Counted from the stretch's first letter, positions 53,966-63,678 are shown. The stretch: DNA of 64,000 nucleotides from Curtobacterium sp. GC_Cur_3 (GCF_026544205.1 NZ_JALNUI010000016.1:29220-93219), one strand, 5' to 3'. Made by a program: numbers and translations. The notes: generated by a model from the letters alone, not told the origin.

Positions 53966-54787
53966 TCAGTCGGTCGTGTCCTGCAGGGCGTCGAGCGCTG
54001 CGACGTCCTCGGACGCCAGCACGAAGTCGACGTCGGCGTTCTCGGCGATGCGCGACGGCGTGGTCGACTTCGGCAACGGGAGAACGTCCTTCTCGAGCAG
54101 GTAGCGGATCGCGACCTGGGCGACGGTCTTGTCGTACTTGGCGGCGATGTCCGCGATGGCCGTGTTCGACAGCAGACCACCGGTGGCGAGCGGCGAGTAG
54201 CCCTCGACGAGGACGTCCTGCTCGGCGCAGAACGCCGTGGTCTCGTCCTGGGTGTTGCCGATGAACCAGCGGATCTGGTTGGCATGCGGCACGACGTCCG
54301 TCTGTCCGAGCAGGTGCTCGAGGTCCGGGACGGCGAAGTTGGAGACACCGATGGACTTCGTCTTGCCGGCGTCGTAGAGCTCCTCGAACACCTTCCACAC
54401 CTCGACGTTGCCCTCGCGGTGGTCGCTGCCCATGTCGCTCCAGGGCCACGGCGCGTGGATCAGGTACAGGTCGACGACGCCGAGGTCGAGGTTGCCGGCC
54501 GACTCCGCGAAGGCATCGCGGGCGCCGGACGCGGTCTTGATCTCCGCCGGCAGCTTCGTGGTGATGAAGAGCTCGTCGCGCGGGACACCGCTGTCGCGGA
54601 CGGCCTCACCGACGCTGGCCTCGTTGCCGTACGCGAGCGCGGTGTCGATGTGGCGGTACCCGGCGTCGAGTGCCGCACGGGTGGCGTCGTAGGCCTCTGA
54701 CCCCGACGGGATCTGCCAGGTGCCGAAGCCGATCTGGGGGATGTGGAGTCCGTTGGACAGGGCGAAGGTGTCAGTGAGAGCGGGCAT
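53966..54787 (-). CDS. aldo/keto reductase
   Basis: 273 aa TIM-barrel NADPH oxidoreductase. The catalytic tetrad is complete: D48, Y53, K78 and H111. LHIPQIGFGTW and the C-terminal LPKSTTPSRIAENADV (2'-phosphate binding Lys/Ser/Arg) fit the AKR5 branch of 2,5-diketo-D-gluconate reductase type. Reduces small aldehydes and ketones. The gene is flanked by genes of other pathways and may be monocistronic. Confidence 0.94.
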   Translation of the reverse strand: MPALTDTFALSNGLHIPQIGFGTWQIPSGSEAYDATRAALDAGYRHIDTALAYGNEASVGEAVRDSGVPRDELFITTKLPAEIKTASGARDAFAESAGNLDLGVVDLYLIHAPWPWSDMGSDHREGNVEVWKVFEELYDAGKTKSIGVSNFAVPDLEHLLGQTDVVPHANQIRWFIGNTQDETTAFCAEQDVLVEGYSPLATGGLLSNTAIADIAAKYDKTVAQVAIRYLLEKDVLPLPKSTTPSRIAENADVDFVLASEDVAALDALQDTTD

Positions 54788-54808
54788 GCCCCGGACAGTA
54801 CGCCCGCG

Positions 54809-55930
54809 TCAGTCGGACAGGCCCACCGACAGGACCCGGTCGTCGCCGTCACCGGGTGACCCGCGACCGTCGGTGTTGTTCGTGACGAACCAGAGCGTGT
54901 CGTCGGGGCCCTCGAGCACGGTGCGGATGCGCCCGTACTCGTCGCTGAACCACTCCCGCGAGGTCGACGGGTCGGCCACGGGCACCGAGCGGAGCACCCG
55001 GCCCTGCAGGTTCGCGATGAAGACGGTGTCGTCGACGACGGCGAGGCCGCTCGGGCTCGCCTCGTCCGTCGACCACTGCTGCACCGGGTCGACGAAGCCC
55101 TGGTCGGCGCCGCCCCTGCCCTCGACCTCGGGCCAGCCGTAGTCACTTCCGGGCTCGATGACGTTGAGCTCGTCGAAGGCGTTCTCCCCGAACTCCGACG
55201 CGAACATCGTGCCGTCGTCCGCCCAGCCGAGCCCCTGCACGTTGCGGTGCCCGAGGGACCACACCGGGGAGCCGTCGAACGGGTTGTCGTCGGGCACGGC
55301 ACCGGTCGGCGTGACGCGCAGGATCTTGCCGGCGAGCGAGCTGCGGTCCTGGGCCTCGGACCGGTCGCCGGCGTCACCGACGGTCACGTAGAGCATGTCG
55401 TCCGGTCCGAAGGCGATCCGACCGCCGTTGTGGAAGCTGTTCGCGGGCAGGTCCTCGATGACGGTCGTCGGGTCGCCGAGCCCGTACGACCCGGCATCGC
55501 CGGTGAGCGGGAAGCGCTCGACCCGGTTGCCGTCCTCGCCGGTCGAGTAGACGTAGAGCTCGTCGTCGTCGTGCACCGCCAGGCCGAGCAGCCCGCCCTC
55601 GCCGCCGTGTCGGATGCCCTCGATCGTGCCGACGGTGCGCGGAGTCCCGTCCTTCGCGAGCTCGAGCACGTCGCCGGAGTCGCGGAGGCTCACCAGCGGG
55701 GTGTCGTCGACCAGCACGACGGACCACGGCGCCTCGAGGTCGGTCGCGACGTCCGTCACGGCACCCGTGGGGACGACCTCACCGGTCGCCAGGTCGTCCG
55801 GCGCCGGGGGAGCCGTCGCACTGCCCCGCGAGGAACGGCCCTCCTCCGCGTCCGGACCGGCGGAGCAGCCGGCGAGCGTCAGGACGAGCAGGGCGAGCGA
55901 TGCGAGGGGTGCTGCGGTCCGGGTGCGCAT
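54809..55930 (-). CDS. PQQ-dependent sugar dehydrogenase lipoprotein
   Basis: 373 aa. A lipobox with C22 (LTLAGC) anchors it outside the membrane. The rest is a six-bladed propeller of the soluble glucose/sorbosone dehydrogenase family: APWSVVLVDDTPLVS, HGGEGGLLGLAVH (His near the PQQ site), NSFHNGGRIAFGPDDMLYV and GHRNVQGLGW. It oxidises aldoses if PQQ is available; no PQQ biosynthesis genes are in the window, and many actinobacterial members have unclear cofactor use. Confidence 0.92.
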   Translation of the reverse strand: MRTRTAAPLASLALLVLTLAGCSAGPDAEEGRSSRGSATAPPAPDDLATGEVVPTGAVTDVATDLEAPWSVVLVDDTPLVSLRDSGDVLELAKDGTPRTVGTIEGIRHGGEGGLLGLAVHDDDELYVYSTGEDGNRVERFPLTGDAGSYGLGDPTTVIEDLPANSFHNGGRIAFGPDDMLYVTVGDAGDRSEAQDRSSLAGKILRVTPTGAVPDDNPFDGSPVWSLGHRNVQGLGWADDGTMFASEFGENAFDELNVIEPGSDYGWPEVEGRGGADQGFVDPVQQWSTDEASPSGLAVVDDTVFIANLQGRVLRSVPVADPSTSREWFSDEYGRIRTVLEGPDDTLWFVTNNTDGRGSPGDGDDRVLSVGLSD

Positions 55931-56028
55931 GTCGCGGACGGTACGCGGGCGGTCAGGGCACGGACGGGAGGCTCGGCACCTGTCCGGCAGACACCCGGCC
56001 GGCCGTCAGGTGGCCGGGCCCCCGACGG

Positions 56029-56802
56029 TCACCGCTGGGCGACCGGGCTGATCACGAGCTCGTCGACGCGGACGTGCGCGGGGGCGTCGAGCACGAAGCC
56101 GATGGTGCGACCGATGTCCTCGGGGGTGAGCATCACGGCGCGGGCCGCGGCGTCCGGGACCTGCGGGCGTTGGTCGAGGAAGTCCGTGGCGACGTCACCC
56201 GGGCAGAGGTGGGTGGCGCGGATGCCGTGCGGGGCCTCCTGCTGGTTCAGGCCGCGGACGACGGAGCCGAGCGCGGTCTTCGACGCCGAGTAGGCGACGC
56301 CGGCCCCGGGCTGGAACGACCACCCGGCGTACGAGGACACGACGACCACGACCCCGCCCGTCGCACTCGCGCGGAGGGCCGGCAGGGCGGCGTCGACGAC
56401 CGAGAGCACCGCCGTGAGGTTCGTGTCGAGGACCGCGCGGACGTCGGCCATCGACTGGTCGTCCCAGCGTCGTGCCGGGGTGTTCAGCCCCGCCGCCAGG
56501 ACGAGGCCGTCGAGGCGACCGTGCCGCTCGGCGATCGTGGCGGCCGCACTCGTGACGGCGTCGGCGTCGCTGGCGTCGAGTGGCAGGACGTCGGCGGTGC
56601 GGCCCGCTGCCCGGACCTCGGCGGCGACCTGCTCCAGGCGGTCGACACGACGGCCGCTGAGCACGACGGTCCAGCCGGTCGCCGCCGCGGTGCGGGCAGC
56701 TGCTGCCCCCATGCCGCTGCCGCCGCCGGTGACCCAGAGGACGCGTCCGGTGGTGGTGCTCGTCGTCCCGGTGTCCGTGCTCGCCGCGCCCGCGCTCGTC
56801 AT
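56029..56802 (-). CDS. SDR family oxidoreductase
   Basis: 257 aa. Rossmann motif TGGGSGMG near residue 25, NNAG replaced by LAAGLN, and active site YSASK near residue 165. The first 20 residues are a Thr/Ser/Gly disordered leader. The ending DAPAHVRVDELVISPVAQR fits the YdfG/NADP-serine dehydrogenase-like branch. Divergent from another SDR at 56860 with only 57 bases between start codons; the two may share control. Confidence 0.9.
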   Translation of the reverse strand: MTSAGAASTDTGTTSTTTGRVLWVTGGGSGMGAAAARTAAATGWTVVLSGRRVDRLEQVAAEVRAAGRTADVLPLDASDADAVTSAAATIAERHGRLDGLVLAAGLNTPARRWDDQSMADVRAVLDTNLTAVLSVVDAALPALRASATGGVVVVVSSYAGWSFQPGAGVAYSASKTALGSVVRGLNQQEAPHGIRATHLCPGDVATDFLDQRPQVPDAAARAVMLTPEDIGRTIGFVLDAPAHVRVDELVISPVAQR

Positions 56803-56859
56803 CCTGCAATGGTATGGCTGGTGGTGTCGACGACGACCGTCGGCTGAGAAGGAGCACCC

Positions 56860-57609
56860 ATGCACCTCGACCTCCGCGACCGCGTGGTCGTCATCACCGG
56901 GGCGGCACGCGGCATCGGCCGGACGCTCGCCGACCGCTTCGTCGCCGAGGACACCCGCGTCGTCGCGCTCGACCTGGCATTCGAACCGGACTTCCCGCTC
57001 GAGCACGTCGTGTGCAACGTCGCCGACCCCGTGTCCGTGCGGCAGGCGATCGCGTCCGTCGTGGAGACACACGGCACGATCGACGTGCTCGTGAACAACG
57101 CGGGTGTGAACGTCGACGGGCTCGTCGCCGACCTGCAGTGGGACGCCTGGCAGCGGTGCATGGACGTCAACCTCGGTGGCACCTTCCTGATGAGCCAGGC
57201 GGTCGCGCCGGTGATGCAGGCGGCGGGACGCGGGCGGATCATCAACGCGGCGTCGTTCGCAGCCATCGTGCCGAGCGTCGGGAGTGCCGCCTACGCCGCG
57301 TCGAAGTCGGCCGTCGTGGCCTTCACCCGGGTGCTCGCGTCGGAGCTCGGGCCGTGGGGCATCACCGTGAACGCGTACGCGCCGGGCATGGTGCCGACGG
57401 CGATGAACGGCTTCGCGACGATGCCGACCGAGGCCCAGGACCGGCTCCTGGACACGCTGTCCCTGCGGCGGTGGGAGACAGCGGACGACGTGGCGGACCT
57501 GCTCGTGTTCCTGGCGAGCGACGCGTCGTCGTACATCACGGGGACGCTGCTCGACGTGTCGGGCGGCAAGCTCGCGACGCAGATCCCGGCGCGGGCGTAC
57601 GGGCGGTAG
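56860..57609 (+). CDS. SDR family oxidoreductase (FabG-like)
   Basis: 249 aa classical SDR. TGAARGIG (14-21) binds NAD(P), NNAGVN follows, and YAASK near residue 147 is the active site; the C-terminus SDASSYITGTLLDVSGG is typical of FabG-type proteins. It probably reduces a beta-keto or sugar substrate. AGAAGGAG precedes the ATG at 56860. Divergent from the SDR at 56029. Confidence 0.93.
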   Translation: MHLDLRDRVVVITGAARGIGRTLADRFVAEDTRVVALDLAFEPDFPLEHVVCNVADPVSVRQAIASVVETHGTIDVLVNNAGVNVDGLVADLQWDAWQRCMDVNLGGTFLMSQAVAPVMQAAGRGRIINAASFAAIVPSVGSAAYAASKSAVVAFTRVLASELGPWGITVNAYAPGMVPTAMNGFATMPTEAQDRLLDTLSLRRWETADDVADLLVFLASDASSYITGTLLDVSGGKLATQIPARAYGR

Positions 57610-57751
57610 GGGGCGCGGGCAGAGTGGTGCTCGCAGTCTGGTCCACGGCATGCGGTTCCTGTCCGGCCGCACAGGTTCTGTGCATCCGGCTCTCGGTAGC
57701 CTGTGAGCCACCCAGAGCCGGACTGCACGCCCGACCCCGAGGAGGCGCCCC

Positions 57752-60634
57752 ATGGTCACCGTCCTCGTCGCGTTCGCCGTCGTCGCCCTGCTGGTGCCGG
57801 CACTCACGCCGCTCCTCGGTCGCCGCGTCTTCTACGTCGCCGCCCTGCCACCCGTCGCTGCCGCAGTGCTCACCGTCACGCAGACGGACCGGGCCCTGCA
57901 CGGCGGGGTCACCGAGCGTGCCACCTGGGTGCCGGAGCTCGACCTCGCCCTGGCCCTGCGGGTGGACGCCCTGTCGTGGGTGCTCGCGCTGGTCGTCTCG
58001 GTCGTCGGTGCCCTCGTGCTCGTCTACTGCGCGTCGTACTTCGGCCCGAAGGAGCCCGGGCTCGGACGGTTCGCGGGCGTCCTGACGGCGTTCGCCGGGT
58101 CGATGTACGGCCTGGTGATCGCGGACGACGTCATCGTGCTGTTCATCCTGTGGGAAGCCACCACCGTCTTCTCGTACCTGCTCATCGGCCACGACTCCGT
58201 CAAGCGGGCGAGCCGGGCGGCAGCGATGCAGGCCCTCGTCGTCACCACGGCCGGCGGTCTGGCGATGCTCGCGGGCCTGGTCATGCTGTCGGTGCACACC
58301 GGCACCACCCAGCTCTCCGCGATCGTCGAGCAGGCCCCGTCGGGCACCCTCGTCACGGTCGCCGTCGTGCTGGTGCTCCTCGGGGCACTGACCAAGTCCG
58401 CCATCGTCCCGTTCCACTTCTGGCTGCCCGCCGCGATGGCCGCGCCGACCCCGGTCAGCGCCTACCTGCACGCGGCGGCGATGGTGAAGGCCGGGATCTA
58501 CCTCGTCGCGCGCCTCGCCCCGGCGTTCGCGATGCTCGGGGGCTGGCGGGAGACCATCACGGTGCTCGGCGTGCTCGGGATGCTCGTCGGCGGGTACCGG
58601 GCGCTCCGCCAGACCGACCTCAAGCTGCTGCTCGCCTACGGCACCGTCGCGCAGCTCGGGTTCCTGGTGCTCGCCGCCGGCTGGGGCACCCCCGCGATCG
58701 CCCTCGGCGGGGTCGCGCTGCTCGTCGCGCACGCCACGTTCAAGTCCACCCTCTTCCTGGTCGTCGGCACCGTCGACCACGTCACCGGCACCCGCGAGCT
58801 CAACCGACTGAGCGGGCTCGGACGGCGGATGCCGTGGCTGGCGACGGTCGCGGTGCTCGCCCTCGTGTCGATGGCCGGCATCCCCCCGACGATCGGCTTC
58901 GTCGCGAAGGAGGCGGTGCTCACCGGCCTCGTCGAGGCCCTGCACGGTCCCGGTGCGGCCTGGGCGTGGGTGGCGCTCATCGGTGTCACGATCGGCTCGG
59001 TCCTGACCGTCGCGTACTCGCTCCGGTTCCTCTGGGGCACCTTCGGCCGCAAGCCCGGGGTCGAGCAGACGGAGCCGCACGCGCTGCACGGGCTCGGTGT
59101 CGTGCCGTCGGTCCTCGGTCTCGCCGGGCTCGCGCTCGGACTGCTCACGCCGGTCGTCTCCCATGCTCTCGAGCCGGCAGCGGAGGCCGCGTCCCGGTCC
59201 GGCGAGCCCGAGCCGCACCTGGCGCTGTGGCACGGGCTCGAGCCCGCGCTCGGCATCTCGGCCCTGACGCTCCTCGGCGGGGTCGCCCTCTTCCTCGCCC
59301 GCACCCGCGTCGAGGCCCTGCAGCACCGCCTCGCCGGGTCCCCGAGCGCTGCGGGCACCTACCGGCGGCTGATGCGCGGGCTCGACCACGGCGCGACGGG
59401 TCTGACCGCGTTCGTGCAGCGCGGTTCGCTCCCCTACTACCTGACGGTCATCCTCTCGGTGTTCGTCGCCGGCGCCCTCGCGAACCTGGTGCTCGGCGGC
59501 CCGTGGGCGTTCCACGTGCGGTTCGCCGACTCGTGGGGCCAGGTCCCCGTCGTCATCGTGATGGCGATCGCCGCCGTCTCGGTCGTGACCGCGAAGACCC
59601 GGTTCGCCGCGGCGGTCCTGGTCGGGGTGACCGGGTACGGCATGTCCGTGCTGTTCGTCCTGCACGGCGCCGTCGACCTGGCGCTGACCCAGCTCGTCGT
59701 CGAGACCGTCACGCTCATCGCCTTCGTGCTCGTCCTCCGCCGGCTCCCCCCGCGCATCGCCACCGCGAACCCCTCACGCTTCCGGGTGCTCCGCGCCCTG
59801 TTCGCCGGACTGGCCGGGCTGACGCTGGCGATCGTCGTCGTCGTCGCCGCCTCGGCCCGCACGGCGACGCCGATCTGGCCGGACCTGCCCGCGCTGACGA
59901 ACTCGTTCGGCCACGGCCTGAACGTCGTGAACGTCGCCCTCGTCGACCTGCGCGGGTGGGACACCCTCGGCGAGCTGACGGTCGTCGTCGCCGCTGCCAC
60001 CGGAGTCGCGAGCCTGATCTTCGTGAACTCGCGCGAGGACACCCTGCCCCGCCTGCGCGACCGGCCCGAGTCCGCGGACGAGCGCCGTGACGGCGAGCCC
60101 CGCGCGTGGCTGCCGACGAGCGCCGCGCTGCCGACCGGCCGGAGCGCGCTGCTCGACGTCGTCGTCCGCCTGCTGTTCCACGGCCTCATCGTGCTGTCCG
60201 TCTACCTGCTGTTCGCCGGGCACAACGCCGCGGGCGGCGGGTTCGCGGGCGGCCTCGTCGCGGGCATCGCGCTCGCGGCCCGCTACCTCGCCGGTGGCCC
60301 GGCCGAGCTCGGTGCCGCCGCTCCCGTCCGGGCCGGCCGGCTCCTCGGGCTCGGGGTGGCGACGGCCGCCATCACGGCGATCGTCCCGATGTTCTCCGGC
60401 AGGGAAGCCCTGTACTCGGAGTTCTTCGAGGCCACGGTGCCGGTGCTCGGGCACGTCGAGTTCGTCACGGCGACGTTCTTCGACATCGGCGTCTACCTCG
60501 TGGTGGTCGGTCTGGTGCTCGACGTGCTGCGCAGCCTCGGCGCCGAGGTCGACCGGCAGCGCCTCGAGGACTCCCGCACGTCCACCCGCGACACGATCGA
60601 AGCCGACCGCGACCCCGAGGAGGTCTCCGCATGA
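57752..60634 (+). CDS. mrpA: Mrp Na+/H+ antiporter subunit A (with MrpB-like C-terminal domain)
   Basis: 960 aa, about 20 membrane helices. The first half is the proton-pumping complex I NuoL-like domain (FILWEATTVFSYLLIG with the key Glu, KSAIVPFHFWLPAAMAAPTP). After that comes a middle DUF4040/MnhB-type region, and the C-terminus (about 790-930, LDVVVRLLFHGLIVLSVYLL, AAGGGFAGGLVAGIAL) is the MrpB domain; a separate mrpB is absent, as in the fused actinobacterial type. First gene of the six-gene operon; GAGGAGG precedes the ATG, and its stop overlaps the mrpC start. Confidence 0.97.
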   Translation: MVTVLVAFAVVALLVPALTPLLGRRVFYVAALPPVAAAVLTVTQTDRALHGGVTERATWVPELDLALALRVDALSWVLALVVSVVGALVLVYCASYFGPKEPGLGRFAGVLTAFAGSMYGLVIADDVIVLFILWEATTVFSYLLIGHDSVKRASRAAAMQALVVTTAGGLAMLAGLVMLSVHTGTTQLSAIVEQAPSGTLVTVAVVLVLLGALTKSAIVPFHFWLPAAMAAPTPVSAYLHAAAMVKAGIYLVARLAPAFAMLGGWRETITVLGVLGMLVGGYRALRQTDLKLLLAYGTVAQLGFLVLAAGWGTPAIALGGVALLVAHATFKSTLFLVVGTVDHVTGTRELNRLSGLGRRMPWLATVAVLALVSMAGIPPTIGFVAKEAVLTGLVEALHGPGAAWAWVALIGVTIGSVLTVAYSLRFLWGTFGRKPGVEQTEPHALHGLGVVPSVLGLAGLALGLLTPVVSHALEPAAEAASRSGEPEPHLALWHGLEPALGISALTLLGGVALFLARTRVEALQHRLAGSPSAAGTYRRLMRGLDHGATGLTAFVQRGSLPYYLTVILSVFVAGALANLVLGGPWAFHVRFADSWGQVPVVIVMAIAAVSVVTAKTRFAAAVLVGVTGYGMSVLFVLHGAVDLALTQLVVETVTLIAFVLVLRRLPPRIATANPSRFRVLRALFAGLAGLTLAIVVVVAASARTATPIWPDLPALTNSFGHGLNVVNVALVDLRGWDTLGELTVVVAAATGVASLIFVNSREDTLPRLRDRPESADERRDGEPRAWLPTSAALPTGRSALLDVVVRLLFHGLIVLSVYLLFAGHNAAGGGFAGGLVAGIALAARYLAGGPAELGAAAPVRAGRLLGLGVATAAITAIVPMFSGREALYSEFFEATVPVLGHVEFVTATFFDIGVYLVVVGLVLDVLRSLGAEVDRQRLEDSRTSTRDTIEADRDPEEVSA

Positions 60635-61101
60635 CCGTCACACTCGTCCTCGTCATCGCGATGGCCGTGCTCTTCGCCTGCGGGGTCTACCTGCTGCTCG
60701 AACGCTCGCTCACGCGGATGCTGCTCGGGTTCCTCCTGCTCGGGAACGCCCTCAACCTGCTGCTGCTCGTGATGTCCGGCGCCGCCGGTGACCCGCCGAT
60801 CGGGAAGTCCTCCGAGGGGATCACCGACCCGCTCCCCCAGGCCTTCGCGCTGACCGCGATCGTGATCACCTTCGCCGTGAGCGCGTTCCTGCTCGCCCTG
60901 ATCCACCGCTCGTGGACGCTGTCCCGTGCCGACGAGGTCGAGGTCGACGAGGCCGACGTCGCCATCCGGAGCGCCCGCGGCGAGTCGACGGACGAGGACG
61001 ACACCGAGATCGACACAGACGCGGACACGGGCGCGACGCCCGACGACGGCCACGAGCGCCACCACGAGACGCCGACCGACGAGCGAGCGGGATCCCGATG
61101 A
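60631..61101 (+). CDS. mrpC: Mrp antiporter subunit C
   Basis: 156 aa. Three membrane helices (about 2-22, 30-50, 72-97), a NuoK-like fold with ALNLLLLVMSG. The usual MrpC ends near residue 115; here about 50 extra residues form a highly acidic, disordered tail (VEVDEADVAIRSARGE, TDEDDTEIDTDADTGATPDD, then His). The 4-base overlaps at both ends point to tight coupling in translation. Confidence 0.95.
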   Translation: MTVTLVLVIAMAVLFACGVYLLLERSLTRMLLGFLLLGNALNLLLLVMSGAAGDPPIGKSSEGITDPLPQAFALTAIVITFAVSAFLLALIHRSWTLSRADEVEVDEADVAIRSARGESTDEDDTEIDTDADTGATPDDGHERHHETPTDERAGSR

Positions 61102-62765
61102 CCTTCCTCGTCCCGCTCCTCGTCCTGGTCCCGCTGCTCGGCGCGGCGGTGGCCCTCGGACTCCTCCGGCACCAGCGCATCCAGCGCGCGATCACGGTCG
61201 CCGTGCTCGTCGTCGCCCTGGCCGTCGCCGCCACGCTCATGGTGCTCGTCGACCAGCACGGCACGATCGTGGTGCAGGTCGGCGGGTGGGAGGCCCCGTA
61301 CGGCATCTCGCTCGTCGTGGACCGCCTGAGCGCCCTGCTGCTGACCGTGTCCGCGAGCGTGCTGCTCGTCGTCCTGCTGTTCTCGATCGGGCAGGGCCTG
61401 GCCGCGGACGACAGCGAGGCGCCGGTCACGATCTTCTACCCGACGTACCTGGTGCTGGCCGCCGGCGTGCTCGACTCGTTCATCGCGGGCGACCTCTTCA
61501 ACCTCTACGTCGCGTTCGAGATGCTCCTGGTGGCCAGCTACGTGCTGATCACCCTCGGCGGCAGCGAACAGCGCGTGCGGGCGGGCACGACGTACATCGT
61601 GACGAGCCTCATCGCGTCGGCGATCTTCCTGTCCGCGATCGGACTGGTCTACGGCGCCACGGGCACGGTCAACATCGCGCAGATCAGCGAGCGCGTCGCG
61701 GGGCTGCCCGACCACGTGCAGCTGCTCCTGCACACGATGCTGCTCATCGGGTTCGGCATCAAGGCCGCCGTGTTCCCGCTGGCGTTCTGGCTGCCCGACT
61801 CGTACCCGACCGCTCCGGCTCCGGTCACCGCGGTGTTCGCCGGCCTGCTGACGAAGGTCGGGATCTACGCGATCATCCGGCTCGAGACGATCATCTTCCC
61901 GAGTCCGGACCTGAACGGGGTGCTGCTCGTCGTCGCCACCCTGACGATGGTGGTCGGCGTGCTCGGCGCGGTGTCGCAGACGGACGTCAAACGCCTGCTG
62001 TCCTTCACCCTCATCAGCCACATCGGGTTCATGGTGATGGGCGTCGGCCTTGGCTCCGTCGCGGGCACGGCCGCCGCGGTGTTCTACACGGTGCACCACA
62101 TCGTCGTGCAGACGACCCTGTTCCTGGTCTCCGGTCTGATGGAGCGCATCGGCGGGACCACGTCCACGCGGTCCCTCGGCGGCCTGCTCAAGGCCGCACC
62201 CCTGCTGGCGGCGCTCTACCTCGTCCCGGCGTTCAACCTCGGGGGCATCCCACCGTTCTCCGGCTTCATCGGCAAGCTCGGCCTGTTCCGCGCCGCCGCC
62301 GTCGACGGGAGTCCTCTGGCGTACGTGACGATCGGCGCCGGGGTCGTCACCTCGCTCCTGACGCTCTACGCGCTGATGCGCGTCTGGGACGCCGCGTTCT
62401 GGCGGCCGAAGCCCGCCGCCGAGCCCGCTGCGCCGCACGCGGCCGTCGCAGAGCCGCACGAGACGCTCCGTGCGCCGGAACCCGCGCCGGTCACGGTCTC
62501 CGAGACCGACGGCTCCGTCCTGGCGGGAGGCTCGGTGACGGTCACCGACGCACCGGACGCGAGCGGGGCCTCCCGTTCGGACACCGGCAGCATCGAGAAG
62601 GCGCGCCTGCCCCGCATGATGGTCGGCGTGACCACCGTCGCGGTGCTCGGCTCCGTGGCCCTGACCGTCGTCGCCGGGCCGCTCTACGGCTACGCGACCC
62701 GCGCCGCCCAGTCGCTCGAGTCCCCGGTGCAGTACGTGCAGGCCGTCCTCGGGGAGCGCCCGTGA
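61098..62765 (+). CDS. mrpD: Mrp antiporter subunit D
   Basis: 555 aa, NuoN/NuoM-like proton channel with about 14 helices. Key residues: YVAFEMLLVASYVLITLGG (Glu in helix 5), IKAAVFPLAFWLPDSYPTAP (Lys), YTVHHIVVQTTLFLVSG. Before the last helix the cytosolic loop (about 440-510) is unusually long, with Ala/Pro/Glu runs; it contains a palindrome-like copy of the dispersed motif (62524-62576), encoding GGSVTVTDAPDASGASRSD. Overlaps mrpC and mrpE by 4 bases. Confidence 0.96.
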   Translation: MTFLVPLLVLVPLLGAAVALGLLRHQRIQRAITVAVLVVALAVAATLMVLVDQHGTIVVQVGGWEAPYGISLVVDRLSALLLTVSASVLLVVLLFSIGQGLAADDSEAPVTIFYPTYLVLAAGVLDSFIAGDLFNLYVAFEMLLVASYVLITLGGSEQRVRAGTTYIVTSLIASAIFLSAIGLVYGATGTVNIAQISERVAGLPDHVQLLLHTMLLIGFGIKAAVFPLAFWLPDSYPTAPAPVTAVFAGLLTKVGIYAIIRLETIIFPSPDLNGVLLVVATLTMVVGVLGAVSQTDVKRLLSFTLISHIGFMVMGVGLGSVAGTAAAVFYTVHHIVVQTTLFLVSGLMERIGGTTSTRSLGGLLKAAPLLAALYLVPAFNLGGIPPFSGFIGKLGLFRAAAVDGSPLAYVTIGAGVVTSLLTLYALMRVWDAAFWRPKPAAEPAAPHAAVAEPHETLRAPEPAPVTVSETDGSVLAGGSVTVTDAPDASGASRSDTGSIEKARLPRMMVGVTTVAVLGSVALTVVAGPLYGYATRAAQSLESPVQYVQAVLGERP

Positions 62766-63346
62766 GGAACGACACCCGCCGCATCCAGAACGCCCGCCGC
62801 ATCGTCGTCGCGTGGCGCTACGACGTGCCGCTCGCCGCCGGGCTGACCGTCCTGTGGGCGCTGCTCTGGGGGTCGTGGAGCCCGCTGACACTGCTCTGCG
62901 GCATCGTCGTGGCACTGCTGGTGACGCAGCTGCTGCCCCTGCCGCCGGTGCCGCTGTCCACGCGGTTCTCGCCGCTGCGGTTCCTCTGGTTCCTCGTCAT
63001 CTGGTCCGGGCTGGTGTTCCGGGCGTCGTTCCGCGTCGCCTGGGTGGCCGTCCGACCGCGAGGCGTCCGCCGCAGCTCCATCGTGCTCGTGCAGCTGCAC
63101 ACCACGTCGGAAATGACCTTCACGCTGGCGACGCTCGCCGTGTCGCTCGTGCCCGGGTCGTACGTCGCCGACGTCGACCTGCGGCGCCGGCGACTGCTGC
63201 TCCACGTGCTCGACACCGAGCGCCCCGAGCAGGTCGAGGCCGCCAGGCGCGAGGCCCTCGGGATCGACGCCCTCGTCATCCGGGCGGTCGGGTCGAAGCA
63301 GGACGTGTCCGAGCTGTCCGACCCGCCGCCGGAGGTGACCCGATGA
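62762..63346 (+). CDS. mrpE: Mrp antiporter subunit E
   Basis: 194 aa. Two or three membrane helices (about 25-60, 72-92) and a cytosolic alpha/beta domain (TSEMTFTLATLAVSLVPGSY, HVLDTERPEQVEAARREAL). The GTG at 62762 overlaps the mrpD stop. The subunit is thought to support assembly of the complex. The C-terminus is slightly longer than average. Confidence 0.94.
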   Translation: MRNDTRRIQNARRIVVAWRYDVPLAAGLTVLWALLWGSWSPLTLLCGIVVALLVTQLLPLPPVPLSTRFSPLRFLWFLVIWSGLVFRASFRVAWVAVRPRGVRRSSIVLVQLHTTSEMTFTLATLAVSLVPGSYVADVDLRRRRLLLHVLDTERPEQVEAARREALGIDALVIRAVGSKQDVSELSDPPPEVTR

Positions 63347-63678
63347 GCGCAGCAGTGGTCGTCATGGGGATCGGCATCGCACTGGTCCTCGCCCTGCTCG
63401 GGGCGACCCTCGCGATGGCGGTCTTCCGGATCGTCCGCGGTCCGACGATCCTCGACCGGATGATCGGCTCCGACATGGTGCTCACCACCGTGCTCGTCGT
63501 GATCGCCGCGGCGATGGTCATCCGGCAGGACCTCGCCGGCATCCCGGTGCTCGTGGTCATCGCGGCGACGAGCGTGTTCGCCACGATCGCCGTCGCGCGC
63601 GCCGTGACCCCGTCGTCCGACCCGTCCGACGAGGGCACCGACGCCACCACCCCCGAACGACGACAGGAGGGATCGTGA
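63343..63678 (+). CDS. mrpF: Mrp antiporter subunit F
   Basis: 111 aa with three membrane helices; RIVRGPTILDRMIGSDMVLT is the family signature between helices 1 and 2. The last 25 residues are an acidic/Thr-rich tail. Overlaps mrpE by 4 bases; its 3' end carries the ribosome site of mrpG. Confidence 0.95.
   Translation: MSAAVVVMGIGIALVLALLGATLAMAVFRIVRGPTILDRMIGSDMVLTTVLVVIAAAMVIRQDLAGIPVLVVIAATSVFATIAVARAVTPSSDPSDEGTDATTPERRQEGS

Noticed and set aside
54809..55930. Complete PQQ glucose oxidation pathway
   Set aside because: A gluconolactonase-like gene is 2 kb away but not in an operon, and no PQQ biosynthesis genes are in the window.
60687..62915. Long minus-strand open frame opposite mrpC-D
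   Set aside because: Composition (His/Arg/Gln/Asp runs) is that of antisense high-GC DNA; the plus-strand genes show clear family motifs and overlapping starts.
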